A stretch of 64,000 bases of DNA from Sialis fuliginosa (taxonomy: Eukaryota; Arthropoda; Insecta; Megaloptera; Sialidae), in the NCBI GenBank assembly GCA_961205875.1, contig OY540816.1:18176701-18240700 (forward strand), in the 5' to 3' direction. Shown here one piece after another: positions 38,200 through 50,425 of the stretch. The stretch's first letter is position 1. Each line of letters opens with the position of its first letter. The notes below the pieces were generated by a model, which ran no database searches, was not told the DNA's origin, and was given only the letters and a program-made list of their open reading frames with translations. Both the position numbers and the translations under genes were made by a program.

Positions 38200-38365
38200 T
38201 TTTTTTATCTAATACATTTTTCGGGATACAAAGTAGCATATGTCGTTCTTCAGGATGCAAGCTATCTTCCAGCCAAATTTCATGAAGATCGGTTCATCGG
38301 TTTAGTCGTGAAAAGGTAAAAAAAACAGACAAACACACTTTCGCATATGTAATATTAGTATGGAT
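38200..38365 (+). repeat. Dispersed repeat tail (AGATCGGTTCA ... TTCGCATATGTAATATTAGT)
   Basis: The order is: AGCTATCTTCCAGCCAAATTT, CATGAAGATCGGTTCATCGG, an ACAGACAAACACACTTTCGC run, TAATATTAGTATGGAT. The same layout recurs at 39250-39335 and 39745-39900. This is the usual look of a 3' tail of non-LTR/SINE repeats in Lepidoptera and some other insects. Confidence 0.6.
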
Positions 38366-38381
38366 TTAAAGCAATGAAAAA

Positions 38382-39224
38382 AAATTGGAATAAAAGATTT
38401 CACGATTTCTATTACTAAACATTACATTCTAAAAGGTAAGCTGAAACGTCGAAAACCACACGTAAAATCTCGGCTTGAAACATTGAAAGCTTGTTCAAAT
38501 TGTCCAATAAGAACTAGAATATTGTGTAAGGAATGTGACGAGATTTTTCGATGTGTTTCAAAAACAAAGACTAAAATAAGTCAGCTATCAGAGAGAGGCA
38601 AGGGGACTCACAATAAAAAAGCACCCCAAAATGTACACAGTAATTTGAATATGACTGAAAGATATAAAACATGTAGTTTATAATGTTTTATCACTAAAAA
38701 TTCCGAAAAAAATGATGATTTTTAAATTTTTACCTCCACCATATTGAATTAAAAACGGGGAATGAGTGAAAATATTTACTGTAATAGTGTATTTAACATA
38801 GAATTTCACTTTTATTATAAGTAGCTCATAAAAGCATGATACAAAAAAAATCTTAATTTTAGAATTTTTTTTATTATTTTTACCATTTTGGTGAGTTTTA
38901 AATGGTTTAAGGGGACAAAAAAAAATGTTTTCTTAAACTCTGATACCTCCGATCACCGTTGATCATAGTTTCAATTCAATTCTGATACTCTTTCGACTTG
39001 AAAAAAAGTGAAAATAAAAAATCTCTTATTTTTTGATACTTTTCGATTTAAAATCCGCCATATTTTTTTCAGAGCCATAAAAATGCAATTTTGAACCCGG
39101 AAATCGAAAGAGCACACTCGAAAATAGTAAAATACATTACTTTTATTTATATTAGTTCCATTATTCTTAATGAGTTTGGAGCTCAAAGATTGACGAAAAA
39201 ATTGTTATTTTGGTCCTTAATGGG
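38382..39224 (+). mobile_element. 5'-truncated piggyBac-like DNA transposon
   Basis: From about 38441 the plus strand reads GKLKRRKPHVKSRLETL and then ACSNCPIRTRILCKEC with a following C, a cysteine-pair pattern like the C-terminal zinc region of piggyBac transposases. About 650 bp later the element appears to end in TTAATGGG directly followed by TTAA (39225-39228). That is the same end as the separate element at 53210-53689, whose right end is GGCGTTAATGGG plus TTAA. The DDD catalytic part and the left end are missing, so it is a dead fragment. The superfamily call rests on the TTAA target and the cysteine motif. Confidence 0.5.
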
Positions 39225-39348
39225 TTAAATTGCCGTTACCCAAAAAAGTGGTATTTCATTAAGATCGGTTTAGCTGTGAAAAAGTAACAGACAGAAAGAT
39301 AGACCCACATTCGCATTTATAATATAAGTACGGAATATTTCGGTATTT

Positions 39349-39700
39349 TGGTTTTCATTCATTGTACAAAATTGTAAATATCTCGACTCCTATGTGAGAT
39401 AGGGGACTGTTTTTCCCTCTAAACCTCTATTCCCGTAGAATTTTTCCTACCGAATCTAATAAAACTAATTACAACCCTCTATATGTGAATATATAGGAGG
39501 TAAAATATTTAAAAAAAAATTTTTTTTGGTTTTCATTCATTATACAAAATCGTAAATATCTCGAATCCTATGCAAGTTAGGGGGTTGATTTTCCCCCTAA
39601 AACCCCTACCCACGTAGTATTTTTCCCGCCGGATACAATGAAACCAATTACAACTCTTCATATGTGACAGGGGGTGAAATATTAATGACCAAAAAAATGT
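39349..39700 (+). repeat. Two tandem units of about 178 bp
   Basis: TTTGGTTTTCATTCATT, CAAAAT.GTAAATATCTCGA and the TATTTTTCC.CCGGATA-type block appear twice in the same order. The unit is probably part of a larger dispersed repeat, since it runs directly into the tail at 39745-39900. Confidence 0.6.
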
Positions 39701-39744
39701 TCCCATACAAACTTTTCCACCTCCTTGCAATTCCTTAGGGGTTG

Positions 39745-39900
39745 TTTTTCGGGAATCGAAGTAGCTTTTATCCTTTCCCAGTATGCAAGCTATCTTACTG
39801 TCAAATTTCATCAAGATCGGTTCAGCGGTTTAGCCGTGAAAAGGTAACAAACAGACAGAGAGACAGACAGACACACTTTCGCATTTATAATATTAGTATA
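39745..39900 (+). repeat. Second copy of the AGATCGGTTCA / CAGACAGAGAGACAGACAG tail
   Basis: Matches 38200-38365 closely (CAAGCTATCTTACTGTCAAA, ATCAAGATCGGTTCAGCGG, TTTCGCATTTATAATATTAG). Confidence 0.6.
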
Positions 39901-39909
39901 AAAAAAAAA

Positions 39910-40690
39910 AATTCTACTAATTGATATCTATATTTTGACACCCCACAAATTCTATGACGTCCCTCCCTATTATTCCAAAATTTAAAATTATATTGTTGAC
40001 TTTAGTATTTTTCTTTGGTAGTCTCACCACAGCCTCATTACCAATTTTTTTTCAGATTTTTTGAACTAGTAGTTACAAAGTTAGAGGGGGGGGGGGGGAC
40101 AAAATAAAATTTTACTTTTAGCCTCCTACAGGCGCCATTTTTGAGTTAGAAAAAAAATAAAAAATATGGTCATATTCTACTAATTGAGATCTACTATATT
40201 TCGATAACCCACATGCCTAGATATGAAAATTAAACTTAAAAATTCTGACACCCGTCTCTATTATTCCAAAATTTAAAATGATATTATTGACTTTAGTATT
40301 TAACGTTGGTAGTCTCACTAAAGCCACTTTACCAAATTTTTGCAGATTTTTTGAACCAGTAGTTACCGAGGTAGAGGGGGGACAAAATTAAAAACTGCTT
40401 TTAGCCTCCTGCTGGCGCTATTTTTGAGTTAGAAAAAAAATATATAAAAAAATAGGGTCAAATTTTACTTATTGAAATCTACATTTTGATACCCCACACG
40501 TCTTGATATACAATTTTTTATTTATTTTTATTTGCTTTAAAGCTCCCTGCTGGCGCAATTTTTGATTTAAAAAAAAATAAGAAATAGCGTCAAATTCCAC
40601 TGGTTTGGTTATACATTTTAACGTGTCACATGCCTTGATATAAAAAAAATATTTTGTTTACCTAGCTTCTCCTTAGCGTCAACCCTGAAA
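39910..40690 (+). repeat. About three tandem, degenerating units of about 260 bp
   Basis: Each unit has ATTCTACTAATTGA.ATCTA, ATTATTCCAAAATTTAAAAT, GATTTTTTGAAC.AGTAGTTA, a G-run, and GCCTCCTGCTGGCGC.ATTTTTGA. The third copy is shortened. Part of the unit (GATTTTTTGAATCGATAGTT plus a G-run) also occurs at 51045-51090. Confidence 0.65.
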
Positions 40691-40896
40691 AATTATTTTT
40701 TCAACAAAGTACATCTTTTACTAGAAGGCATTATTTGACATGTTCAGTAAAAATTTCAAGTTACTAGCTTATATAGTTAACGAGATATTTTGCTTTGACT
40801 GAAAATGGCGGACAGACGGGCGACAAAGTGAGATTAATAGGGTTTCTTCGGAACCCTAAAAAAGAGTTTGTTCATTATTTTAATTTTAATAACACA

Positions 40897-40902
40897 TTTA
40901 TT
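40897..40902 (-). terminator. Candidate poly(A) signal of the homeobox gene
   Basis: AATAAA on the minus strand about 450 nt after the stop codon. No closer perfect hexamer was noticed. Confidence 0.3.
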
Positions 40903-41347
40903 ATACCAATAATTTTTCCAACTACTAACATAACTTTTTCAATTACATATAAATACATATTCATGTTAGAAATGTATTAAATAGATCAGTCGCGCCCGAC
41001 AGAAGGTTAAAAATAAAATAATAGTACGAATCACAAGTCACAACGTGTGAAATAGTTAAAGCCGCGTCAATGTTTACATTAACATGAACAGAAACTAGTA
41101 ATATATATATTAAACTGGTTTGGGTAAAGGCGGAGCTTAAGCTTTGTGTGCTGTCAAGCGAGGGGCACGGGACGGATAATTTTGTATCTTGGATAATAAG
41201 TTAGTTCAAGTTCCGATTGTAAGATGGCTTGAGTGCTGCCACCTAGAGCTTGGAACATCGTCCCCGTTTCATCAAAATACATTGCGTTGTTTCTCTTGTT
41301 ATTCTTTACTCAATGGTATAATCTAATGTATACAGTTATACAGTACA

Positions 41348-44300
41348 TCATATTTGATTTGGATTTCCATACTCATGTGCTCTGTATCTCAAATTAGCTA
41401 TACTATTTGCTACAGAATTTCCCATAAAAGAACAAGCATTATTTGAAACATTTCCGACTACATTGTTGAATCCGGCAGTGCCAACTGCGTACGGAGAAAG
41501 AAATGCACAATGCGTACCGGAGTTGCCAACGTCTGCGCCGAATCCTGCAGAACTAGGATATACGTTTAAATTTAAATCGTGACAGTTTGAATTTGTTTTC
41601 CAAGGACTCAAATAATTATCGGTCGAATGATGGTATCCATGATTTGATGTGACTGTGGGTGTGTTTCTGATAGGTAATGATTGTGAGTGATTTATTCCGA
41701 GTGTTAAAGGTGGATGGACAGGTATTTCTGTGATTGTGACACAAGATTTTGAATTGTTATTATTGTTGAAGTGTTGATTGTTACAACTTATTGTTGAACT
41801 GCAGTTTGATTGCTGTCGTGATAAACTTCGTTCGTTTCGTCGAAATTTCGCACGACGATTTTGAAACCAAACCTGTTGGAAAAGGTAACTTAATAAATGT
41901 ATATTTTTTGTTAGTCATGTAGTTTTAAAATCATTACCTGAACTCTTGCTTCGCTTAAAGATACTCTCGCTGCAAGTTCTTCTCTTACAAATGCATCTGG
42001 ATAATGTGTACGTTCGAAAACTTTTTCTAAAGCTGCTAATTGTTGTGTAGTAAAAGTTGTTCTATTTCTTCTAGGTTTCTTACGTTTATCTTCGCAACTT
42101 CCATTGCTCATTCTTCCAAAGTCATCATCTGTATGAAATATTTAAATTAATATTTTACAGTATAACGAATTAATATTTTTTGAGAATAAAATAATAATAT
42201 TAAAAATATATATTGCGCTATTTTAGAAATATTTTTGTTGCTGTATTCACGCTTGTCAATTTTACCGTTGGGTAGTTATGATATTTGACGCTAGATGACA
42301 CTGCGTAACTGATGTCTAGTTGGCTATGAAACAATGAGATGCTGACACCGTCGACTTCTTTGATCTTAATTGTTTGAACAGAAAACGGGCCCAAACATTA
42401 TAAAGTACAAAGTGTGTTATAAATAACTGAACGTTCGTATTTTTTTTTTGCTAAAATGATATTTAATAGTTGCTAAATTGTTCATAAACTATGGCGATAG
42501 ATGGCGACATGCGGTAAATGTCAAAGGTTTAAATATGTCTGTACAAGCAGTGTGTGAAGGTATATATGTTATGTAACTGATACCCTGGTGCGGTTGTCGA
42601 GTTATTGCTGACATGTTGACAGTTGACGTCGTTATGCCGCAATGCACGGCCCGCTTGGATCGCAGTGGCACAAGTGTGCACCACTCGTGACATATAGCGG
42701 TTTAAATGTTACCAACAATTGGTCATATTACAAATAGTTGAAAAGGTTTTTATTTTAATTTTAGCTTATTTTTTTGGGATAAATGGCGCTCCAAGCGATA
42801 GTATCGTTCTGTGGAAATGCATAACTCCTTAAGTTATTTATCAAAGTTACATTTAACTCTTTTTTATATTAGTATACGAAACATCACTTTTTACCCCTGG
42901 TGGGCCCCCTTCTGTTAAGAAACATAATATTTTTTTGAGGTTAACTATTAGTCATTAATTTGACGAAAAAAACACCAGGCCCCAGGCTAAGCCCTTCTCC
43001 CTGGTCATTTTAAAACTGTATCAAGTAAATCAACTTTTAAAGCAAATTGAGATAAATCTTTGTAAGAGAATATTTTATAACAATCGTTGTGGTAATCTAT
43101 ATTATAGGAAATTGAATTGATTCTATAAAATTTTCACGTAACATGTGTCGTTCTTGAGATATCTTGAAAAAATAAATATTTCAGGGTGCTACGTCTCCCT
43201 CTTATACACGATTTTGAAATGGAACCGTGCTTAAATCAGACCCAACCATCCAACCAAGTTTCATTAATATCGATTCAGGGGACGAAAAAAAAGTGTTTGT
43301 CTTGACCTGAAACGGAAAGATCAATTTAAAATTTTGAAATCGGAGAACATTTTTTTTCTCATTCTAAAACGATCACAAAGTGTCTCGTATCTTCGATATT
43401 GCGAGGAAGCAATAATAGGTACATAAGTGCATTTTTAATAAATCGCGTCACCGCCGGTTTGGCTAAAAATGGCATCTATTTGTAAGTTCTATGTTCTTAA
43501 TTCTGAAACTTGTGCAACGGAAAAATCTTTAAAATAAACCTATCAACTATTATTTTCTGTAGGTACTCCTATTTTTTCTAAACCAATTAAAATATCAATA
43601 CATAAATTAGAAATGAAATGACGTAATTCATTTATCTCGAATATCGATATTAAACTCATTGTATATATTTCGCACAATCGGTCCCTTTTATTAGCGCAGA
43701 TTCCGTTTTTCTGTAACTGTTACAAACGTGTTTTCGATATCGGGAGGCTGGGACGATGCACATTTCTGTGTAATCCGATACCACGTAAAAGCCGACCTCG
43801 CAAATCAATGGTAGCGATTGTGTCTGTGATCTTATCTGTCTTATATCAGACCCTACGTTACGCGTGCGTGTAAGTGTGTGTGTATGTGTATGTGTATGTG
43901 TATATGTATGTGTGTGTGTGTGTGTAATGAAGATGATCACATGTAGTTTTTTTTATGTATATTAATGTGAAATTAATTGTATGGTTTTTTAAATGCCTAT
44001 ATAATAATATATAGAGATTTCTAATTACTGACAATTAGTAAGAAAATCAGTAAAATGTTTTCATTAATGCTTAAATATATACAATATTAATAATACATAT
44101 ATATATTTGGGTTTATATAAATGATCATTTTTTATAAATTGTGTATTGTATATAGTTTTTTCTCCGAGGTTAGGTCATTGAATTATAAAACATTTATTTA
44201 TCTTTTTATTAAAATGTTTAACAAATGTTACAAAAAAGGACAATTATTAACTTTAAGAACCTGAGAAAGACAAAATTATTTTTTTATTCAATGACCTAGC

Positions 44301-45786
44301 CACGGAGAAAAAAAACTATATCAATTATTATAGAATTTATGAAAATGAAAAGTTTTAGTTTTTTCTTTTTGGAGAAAATAGGTCATAACTTTTGAACGGG
44401 TGGTCGGAATTGATTTTAGTTGACGGATTTGAAATCAGCGTGTCAAAATCTATATAATGACATGTATAATAATTTAAAATCCGACAAAAAAATTTTGGTC
44501 AAAAATCGACATTTTTTAAGGTAGGTATACCCCTTTGAATTTTTTCGATTTTTCGCGAAATTTTTTTTTCTCGAGTTTTAAGGTATTATACATGTCTTTA
44601 TTTAGATTTTGACACGTTGATTCCAAATCCGTCAACTAAAATCAATTCCGACAATCCGTTCAAAAGTTAGAGCCATTTTTCTTCAAATTTTTGAAAAAAC
44701 TGAAACTTTGAGAGGTTATATCTCAAGAACGGTTTGAGATACAGACCTGCGGTTTAAAAATTTCAACTTTTCACGTCATTTTCTATACAATATACATACT
44801 TTTAACGAAATCAAAAATTCGAAATTTTTTAGTGAAATTTCCTGCAACTCGTCATACAAATATCGACTAAAATATAAGAAAAAAAGACATAGAATTATTT
44901 AGAATCAAGAGGTGGTCGACCAGTTTTCATTGAAATTCGCTTATCACAAACTTAGTAGGCTTCTCCTATTTGATTATTATAATATTTAAATCATTTCTCC
45001 ATGTACCAAACAAAGACAAATATTTTGAAACTCATTTGCTAGATAAAGAAGTATTCGTTTAAGTATAGTACCCATATATATTTCTACGATTAAATTATTA
45101 TGTAATCTATGAAAATTGTATAAGTAAATTTTGAGACAATAAATATTTGATATTCCGAATTTGAATATGTTAAACTTGATATAAAATTAATTAATGAAAT
45201 GGACGTATATTTGTGTTTTTATTTAAAATGATGTAACTATATAAGCTCCACCCTAGAAAAAGATAACCGATGATGTTTGTATTAATATTTTCGAATTCTG
45301 ACCTTTAGGGTGGCAGATGACTTCTGAACCCCATAGTACAGGCAATATAATCTATTTGATATTTTTTTGTAATTTTTGTCTGTCTGTTTGTTGTATCTTT
45401 CAGTGTTAAAAAGGGCGTTTATTTCGAAATATACGCGGGGAAACCGCGGAAAATTTTTAATACATATAATTAATATTCTTATTAATAAAATGTATATAAT
45501 TAATTCAAATAATATATTTCTTACCATCGTCATTCTTGCCACAACAATTACTTCTTGCTGTGTTGTTATTTGCCGTCGTAGAAAGTTGAAGAAGGTTACT
45601 AACAGAAAACCTTCTAGTATTTTCAGTTTTCGCCGACGGTATCCCTTGTTGGGGGTTGAGTTTTGTATACTCATACTGTTTTTGCTCACTTTGCACTATG
45701 ACACTTTCACTGTTACCAGAATTTTGAATTCCCGATATATTTTCAGTTTGTGGCGAAGGAAGAATTAAATTACCATATGATAACAT
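41348..45786 (-). CDS. Prrx: PRRX-class paired-like homeobox transcription factor with PRX and OAR motifs
   Basis: Sequence-specific nuclear transcription factor. Minus-strand exons in order: 45786-45525, 42128-41938, 41872-41348. GT-AG, one frame, 325 residues. The N-terminus has [11 protein letters not shown] (residues 58-68), the counterpart of the FSVSHLLDL motif of vertebrate PRRX1/2. The homeodomain is about residues 106-165: [45 protein letters not shown], then [16 protein letters not shown]. It has Gln at position 50, and the intron falls between positions 46 and 47, the classic paired-like site. The tail is Asn- and Ser-rich and ends in an OAR motif, [14 protein letters not shown]. 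The nearest Drosophila relative is CG9876 (from memory). Intron 1 is 3.4 kb and full of repeats, including a long hairpin. Confidence 0.92.
43120..43417 (+). repeat. Dispersed repeat family A, copy in Prrx intron 1
   Basis: Contains TTTTCACGTAACATGTGTCG, GATATCTTGAAAAAATAAAT, the GGGGACGAAAAAAAAGTGTTT block and ends TATCTTCGATATTGCGAGGA. The ACAGACAGACA run is deleted. Confidence 0.65.
43858..43926. repeat. (GT)n / (GTAT)n microsatellite
   Basis: A run of GTGTGTGTATGTGTATGTGT type, in Prrx intron 1. A 94-codon minus-strand frame across it is simple-sequence artefact. Confidence 0.8.
44151..44320. mobile_element. 170-bp MITE-like element with about 33-bp inverted ends
   Basis: The left end TATAGTTTTTTCTCCGAGG continues with TTAGGTCATTGAAT. 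The right end is its inverted copy (ATTCAATGACCTAGCC, ACGGAGAAAAAAAACTATA). TA lies at both borders, which would fit a mariner-type TA target, but the TA may be part of the repeat. Non-coding. Confidence 0.65.
44354..44880. repeat. Second fold-back hairpin copy, in Prrx intron 1
   Basis: The arms, about 44354-44520 and 44545-44705, are inverted copies of each other and homologous to 8241-8742. The outer part of the left arm is missing. The tail to 44880 (GAAATTTTTTAGTGAAATTT, CGTCATACAAATATCGAC) is shared with 8743-8850. Confidence 0.75.
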
Positions 45787-45927
45787 TTTTATTACTATGT
45801 ATAATTTATTTACATATTTTAGTATATATCAAAATAAATAGGTAATAAAATGACAGTCAGTTTCGATACAGATAAACATTGGCAAAATTTAAAAATTCTA
45901 TATTTTTCAGTGGCACAAATAATTTCA

Positions 45928-45935
45928 CTTATATA
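45928..45935 (-). promoter_or_regulatory. Possible TATA box of the homeobox gene
   Basis: TATATAAG on the minus strand, 142 bp upstream of the ATG. CCACTG, an initiator-like string, lies about 20 nt further downstream. In DNA this AT-rich a chance match is quite possible. Confidence 0.3.
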
Positions 45936-48900
45936 ATCTTAGTTGACATTTATTATTAAGATAATTGTTAAATATCTAGTAAGCGTTGTGTTAAAAACAA
46001 GAATTAAATTAATATTAATGGCTATGCTAATAGGAATTTAACAAGATAATTTAATAAACGAATGATTGGTTAAAATTTTAACTATGTTTACAGTTTGCCA
46101 ACATTGTACTGACTGAATTTTAAGCAAAGGAGTTTAGCTGAAAATCTTACTTAGCATTCTAAGTAACTTTAAGTGTAAACGGGTACTGAATAAGTGAGAT
46201 AGAAAAGGGAATGTATGGATGAACGTATAGTGTTGTCTTTTTCTTGTTTGGGGTGTTATTTAGTTTGGTTTTAGGTTGCAATTAGTTTTTGTTTTCGATA
46301 TGCATATGTTTATCTTCTCCCACTATTTGTTTCAGGCAACGCCTACTATAGGTTTTTTTAAATTTGTTTTGGTTATGTTAGAAGATGGTTAGTATTTGAA
46401 AATTATTATTTATTTTTTTTAACTTCCTTACGAATTAGTTGTATTTAAAATATCATTGACTGAAAGAACTTTAATTTTTTTTAATCTAAATAAGTACAAA
46501 TTTATAAAATTTTATAATTTTAACTAATCCTAAAAAAATTAGATAAAATCCTACATTTTTAATTTAAAAAAAAAAATTAAATATGCATTTGCTGAAACTT
46601 CATAAATGGTAATTATTTTGAGAATTAATTGTTACAATGTCTAAGAACTTTTCGATCATCTATATGTTAAATATATTTATATTCGACGCCGCCTATATTT
46701 TCTTCGCACCGCCTTTTCTGGCTTAAGACAGCTAAGAAGACACGCCTTAAGCTTTGATGAAAATATTGGAAAATCAAACTAATCATATTTAAACTGTAAT
46801 AGCTGTTTCTTTTAATATTGTGTTTAATGTGTTATATTTTTTATGAGCTAATAAAAATAGATGTGGTATTTTCTTTTTGAATCTCTAAATAAAAACATGG
46901 GTAATAATTGTAAAAATAATGATAGAAAATATTTCTATTTATTTTTTGAAAAACAAAAACAGTGTTTTAAAATTTGAACATTGACAAAATTAAGCTTTTT
47001 AGATTCTAGATTTATGTACGCATTAATATTTTACTGTACGACCGAGTACGTCCCGGGAAAGTTGTCCGTAAAGCGAAATTTAGACGAAATTTTTCTCGAT
47101 CTCGAAACGAAATCGAAATTCAGATGAGAGTGTCTTAAATTTGTACAAAACGAAACTGAGACGTGATTGGCTTAATTCGGACGAGCCGATATCGAGACGG
47201 ATATTTTCACGAGACTAGAACGAGACAATTTTCATAGCAGTCTCGGTTTTAAAATATTGTTAAAAATTTGTAAGTTAATAACTATAGAAAAATATGTTTA
47301 TTCATTAGAATAAATGGAAAAATATATTTTTTATAAAAAATTTTATTTAAGAGACCGATATATTGAATTGACTTACAATTAACCCCAATTAGAAAGGGCG
47401 TTATAGAAGAAAATTGTATAGTGACTATCTACACAAGAAAGCCAATTTTTTTACATACATAAGAAGTATGAAATGTAAGGTAGATAATAATTATATAATA
47501 GATTTAATTTTATTTTAAAATATAAATGTCTATTCAAAACATAGATGCAAAATTAAAAATAGAATCAAATTATTTCTAAAACGAATACCTATAACACATA
47601 AATGTAGCGCATCTCCTCATTATTTCCTATAAAATTACTAAAATGAGTTATTAGCGGGAGTATGAGTAATGACCCCCGCAGGGCAGGGGGATGACTAAAG
47701 GGACGGTAACCTACCACAGATGATTTAAAATAACATCATTCATAAGATATTGACTTGTCATATCTGTCAGCGACAAAAACTATAAATCATGTGTGCCATA
47801 GTTACAAAAATGTTTTCCATTTTATTAAGCACAGGAGTTAAAAGTATGTTTAAAAAGGGAAATAAAAAAAACTTTAAGAAAAACATTATTTCTTATATAA
47901 ATTATTTTTTTATTGTTTTCAGTTTTCACTAATCTGGGTTGGTTAGTTTTTGTTAGGTTATAAAATTAAAGTAGGGGGAGGGGGTAATGGAACATCCCAT
48001 CCCCCAAAAAATAAAAGTTATAAAATTAAAGCAAATTAAAATATACAATAATAAAGAACGCAAATATTATTGCACAAAACAAAATTTTAATGCTCAAAAC
48101 GGAAAATGTTATTGCTCAACAAAAATATTTTTAATGTCACACTTTATGTTTAGTATAATGCTCAGAATTAAAAATGTTATTGCTCAAATACAATATATTT
48201 AATTCTCAAAGTATATAAAATATTGCTACCTAATTAATTTCTTTTCAAAGTAGAACATTTTCATTTAAAAAGTAACTCCTTTTAATTTTAGTGGAGACGC
48301 CTATGCCACTTCCAGTGGCGGATGTGCCAAAATATTGTCAATGAGGCATAAAGCATTCTTAGCCATTAGTAAAATATTACAGATATACATTCCGGCCCGC
48401 ACGCAACCAATTCACAAACATAATTATTAAAGGCAATTTGAAAATAAGCTTTTAATTTAATTTACCACTGGATTAGAAAATTGAAAATTATATTTGTATT
48501 CCGAGCACTTTTTAAAATTTATCTTATATTAAAATTAACCACTTGGTTTCTGAAGGGTTTTAAATATTTTTCTTGGTACAAGTCTTGTCTTTGATATTGT
48601 AAATGACCTCTATGTAGTAATTTATATACGTGTATTTAATTTTCTATTAAAATTGGAATACAGTAACTTCAAAGAACTTTCAATTAGAAACAATTAAGCC
48701 ATTTAAAAATCGCTGATCTAAGATATCCTTGGTTTGTAGACGGTGGCGCCTCTACATGTGCAAAGCATAAAGCTTGCATATTTATGGTTAACTTGATCAG
48801 GTTTGAGTTGCATTTCTGTGCTGGGATTCTTTAATATATGAGTATAGAGACGAAAAATTAAATTTTTGTATCGAAAGTTATTTATTTTAATATCAGTAAT

Positions 48901-49137
48901 TAGGCATTTTATTTATTTAACTTGTTTTTAAGTATGCTTATTGAAAATTTCATTTTATTATTTTTTTCTGGAATTTTAGCTTCATAACGGCTAGTATTAC
49001 AAAAATTTATATAAACAAAAGCATTTTTAACAAAATTATAAATTTAAAAATAGAATTCTTCATTAATATAATTAATCACAACTTAAATAATAATTTTAAA
49101 AAAGGATGTGATGTTTTTTTATGTAATATGTTTAAAA

Positions 49138-49434
49138 CAGGGGCGCACACAGGGGGGTGGTCCAGTGGGTTCGGACCGCCTCTATGATTCAAGGCGAATG
49201 TTTGTAATTTAACTAAAATAGTTAAAAAAGCTCAAAATACATTAGATATATAAAAATATTTTACTTAAATAAAATAGAAGTTAAAAGGTTATAACTTATA
49301 ACCTAAAAAAGAAAAAACTATTGTGATATTTAGCGCAGAGATGAGTATTCTTAAGATAATAATAAAACAATAAGAAAAAACTAATAGTAGGTATCTATGA
49401 AAATTGTTGGGAAAAAAATCTTTGTGCGCCCCTG
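49138..49434. mobile_element. hAT-type non-autonomous element with 8-bp TSD
   Basis: The ends are CAGGGGCGCACA and its inverted partner TGTGCGCCCCTG. GTTTAAAA occurs immediately outside both ends (49130-49137 and 49435-49442), a perfect 8-bp duplication as hAT elements make. 297 bp, non-coding. Confidence 0.8.
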
Positions 49435-50129
49435 GTTTAAAATAATATGATATATTATTATATGACCATAACGACTGTGCAAAGAATATTTTCTTCACAA
49501 AATTCTTAAAAATTATTATCATGGTGAGTTTTATAGATTTTTGGGAGAATCCTGTCCCGTAGTGGTTAAACGTGATTTCTTAATTGGACCAAAGGCGTTA
49601 ATTTGACAATTTTTGGTTTGGTTTCCAGTGTTTTGGATCCGTTTGTTATGTTCGCACGCCATGAAAGAGGAAATTTACGATAATTGAGTCCATACTTTAC
49701 AAATAAATCCTGTTTTATTTAAGTATCCGGAAGAAGTAGGGGTGAATTTTAAATTTACCTAATGATTTATTTTACTTGTTACAGTGATTTTTTAAAACTA
49801 ATAATAACACTATTATTTTTATATTTGTTATAATGACAACATAAACAGTTTTTAAGGCTTTTTTTGTATCGTAATTAAGTTTTATTGAATTTTTTCAATA
49901 TTTTATCAGTCATTGACAAAAATATAAAAATATATATTATTAGAAACACGTCCACTGTTCACTCTCAGTACTATGTATAAGAAAGTTAGTATTATAAAAT
50001 ATTTACAAACAGAACCGCTAAAAAAGTTTTAAAGAAATACTCGTTATAGAAGGTTTAAAGTTATTATATTTATTGTATACCTAAGTGAAAAAAAAATTGT
50101 GTACATTTTTCCAAAATTGATATATGATA

Positions 50130-50425
50130 ATATCTGGTATTATAAAGGAGCTCGCAAAATTTGCTAGTTTGCAAGCACTCTCAAATGGGGTATTAATTCT
50201 GTACTAGTATACTAGTACAGAATTAATCTTACTTCAACTAATTGTAACATAGTTGGCGACTTTGACCGTACAAAATAATTTTCATAATATCACCACTGTT
50301 TTAATACCGTTGGTGTTTACATATCACGCGTAAGCGAAAATTGTCAAACATTTCATGAAACTTAAAGAAAACTGTCAGATACGTTTGAAACCTCATTTCG
50401 AATTGCTTGCATATAATATCGGACA
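50130..50425. mobile_element. MITE, GGTATTATAAAGGAGCT family, right end damaged
   Basis: Homologous to 59895-60226 (GGGGTATTAATTCTGTACTA, TTCAACTAATTGTAACA, GTACAAAATAATTTTCATAA, CACTGTTTTAATACCGTTGG). The right inverted repeat has lost its GCTAGC core and continues as ATATAATATCGGACA. It contains a perfect 36-bp palindrome at 50192-50227. Confidence 0.7.

Larger units (their letters stand above)
36349..41347. other. Repeat-rich spacer between DUSP12 and the homeobox gene
   Basis: This begins with DUSP12 3' UTR. 36500-37880 is AT-rich without recognisable content. From 37900 on it is a mosaic of repeats: a block at 37905-38100 with CTGTCGCGTATGGAGAGTCG (related to 55850), a tail-type repeat at 38110-38365, a piggyBac remnant, two tandem blocks, and a last part near 40800-40860 (GGGTTTCTTCGGAACCCTAA). 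The end holds the homeobox gene's 3' UTR, with a minus-strand AATAAA at 40897-40902. Confidence 0.5.

Noticed and set aside
39349-40690. CRISPR-like array of repeats
   Set aside because: The units are about 178 and 260 bp, contiguous and diverging; this is tandem duplication in a eukaryotic genome.
43656-43940. 94-codon minus-strand frame starting with a His-Thr repeat
   Set aside because: The repeat is a GT microsatellite; nothing beyond it is conserved-looking.
42129-45524. An additional small exon inside Prrx intron 1
   Set aside because: Exon 1 (ending G) and exon 2 (starting AT) join in frame with no missing family sequence needed; the intron is repeat-filled.
45282-45689. Minus-strand 135-codon frame overlapping Prrx exon 1 in another frame
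   Set aside because: It lacks any recognisable domain and runs past the splice donor at 45524.
45376-45768. Plus-strand 130-codon frame
   Set aside because: It is antisense to Prrx exon 1; its hydrophobic Ile/Leu-rich content is a by-product.
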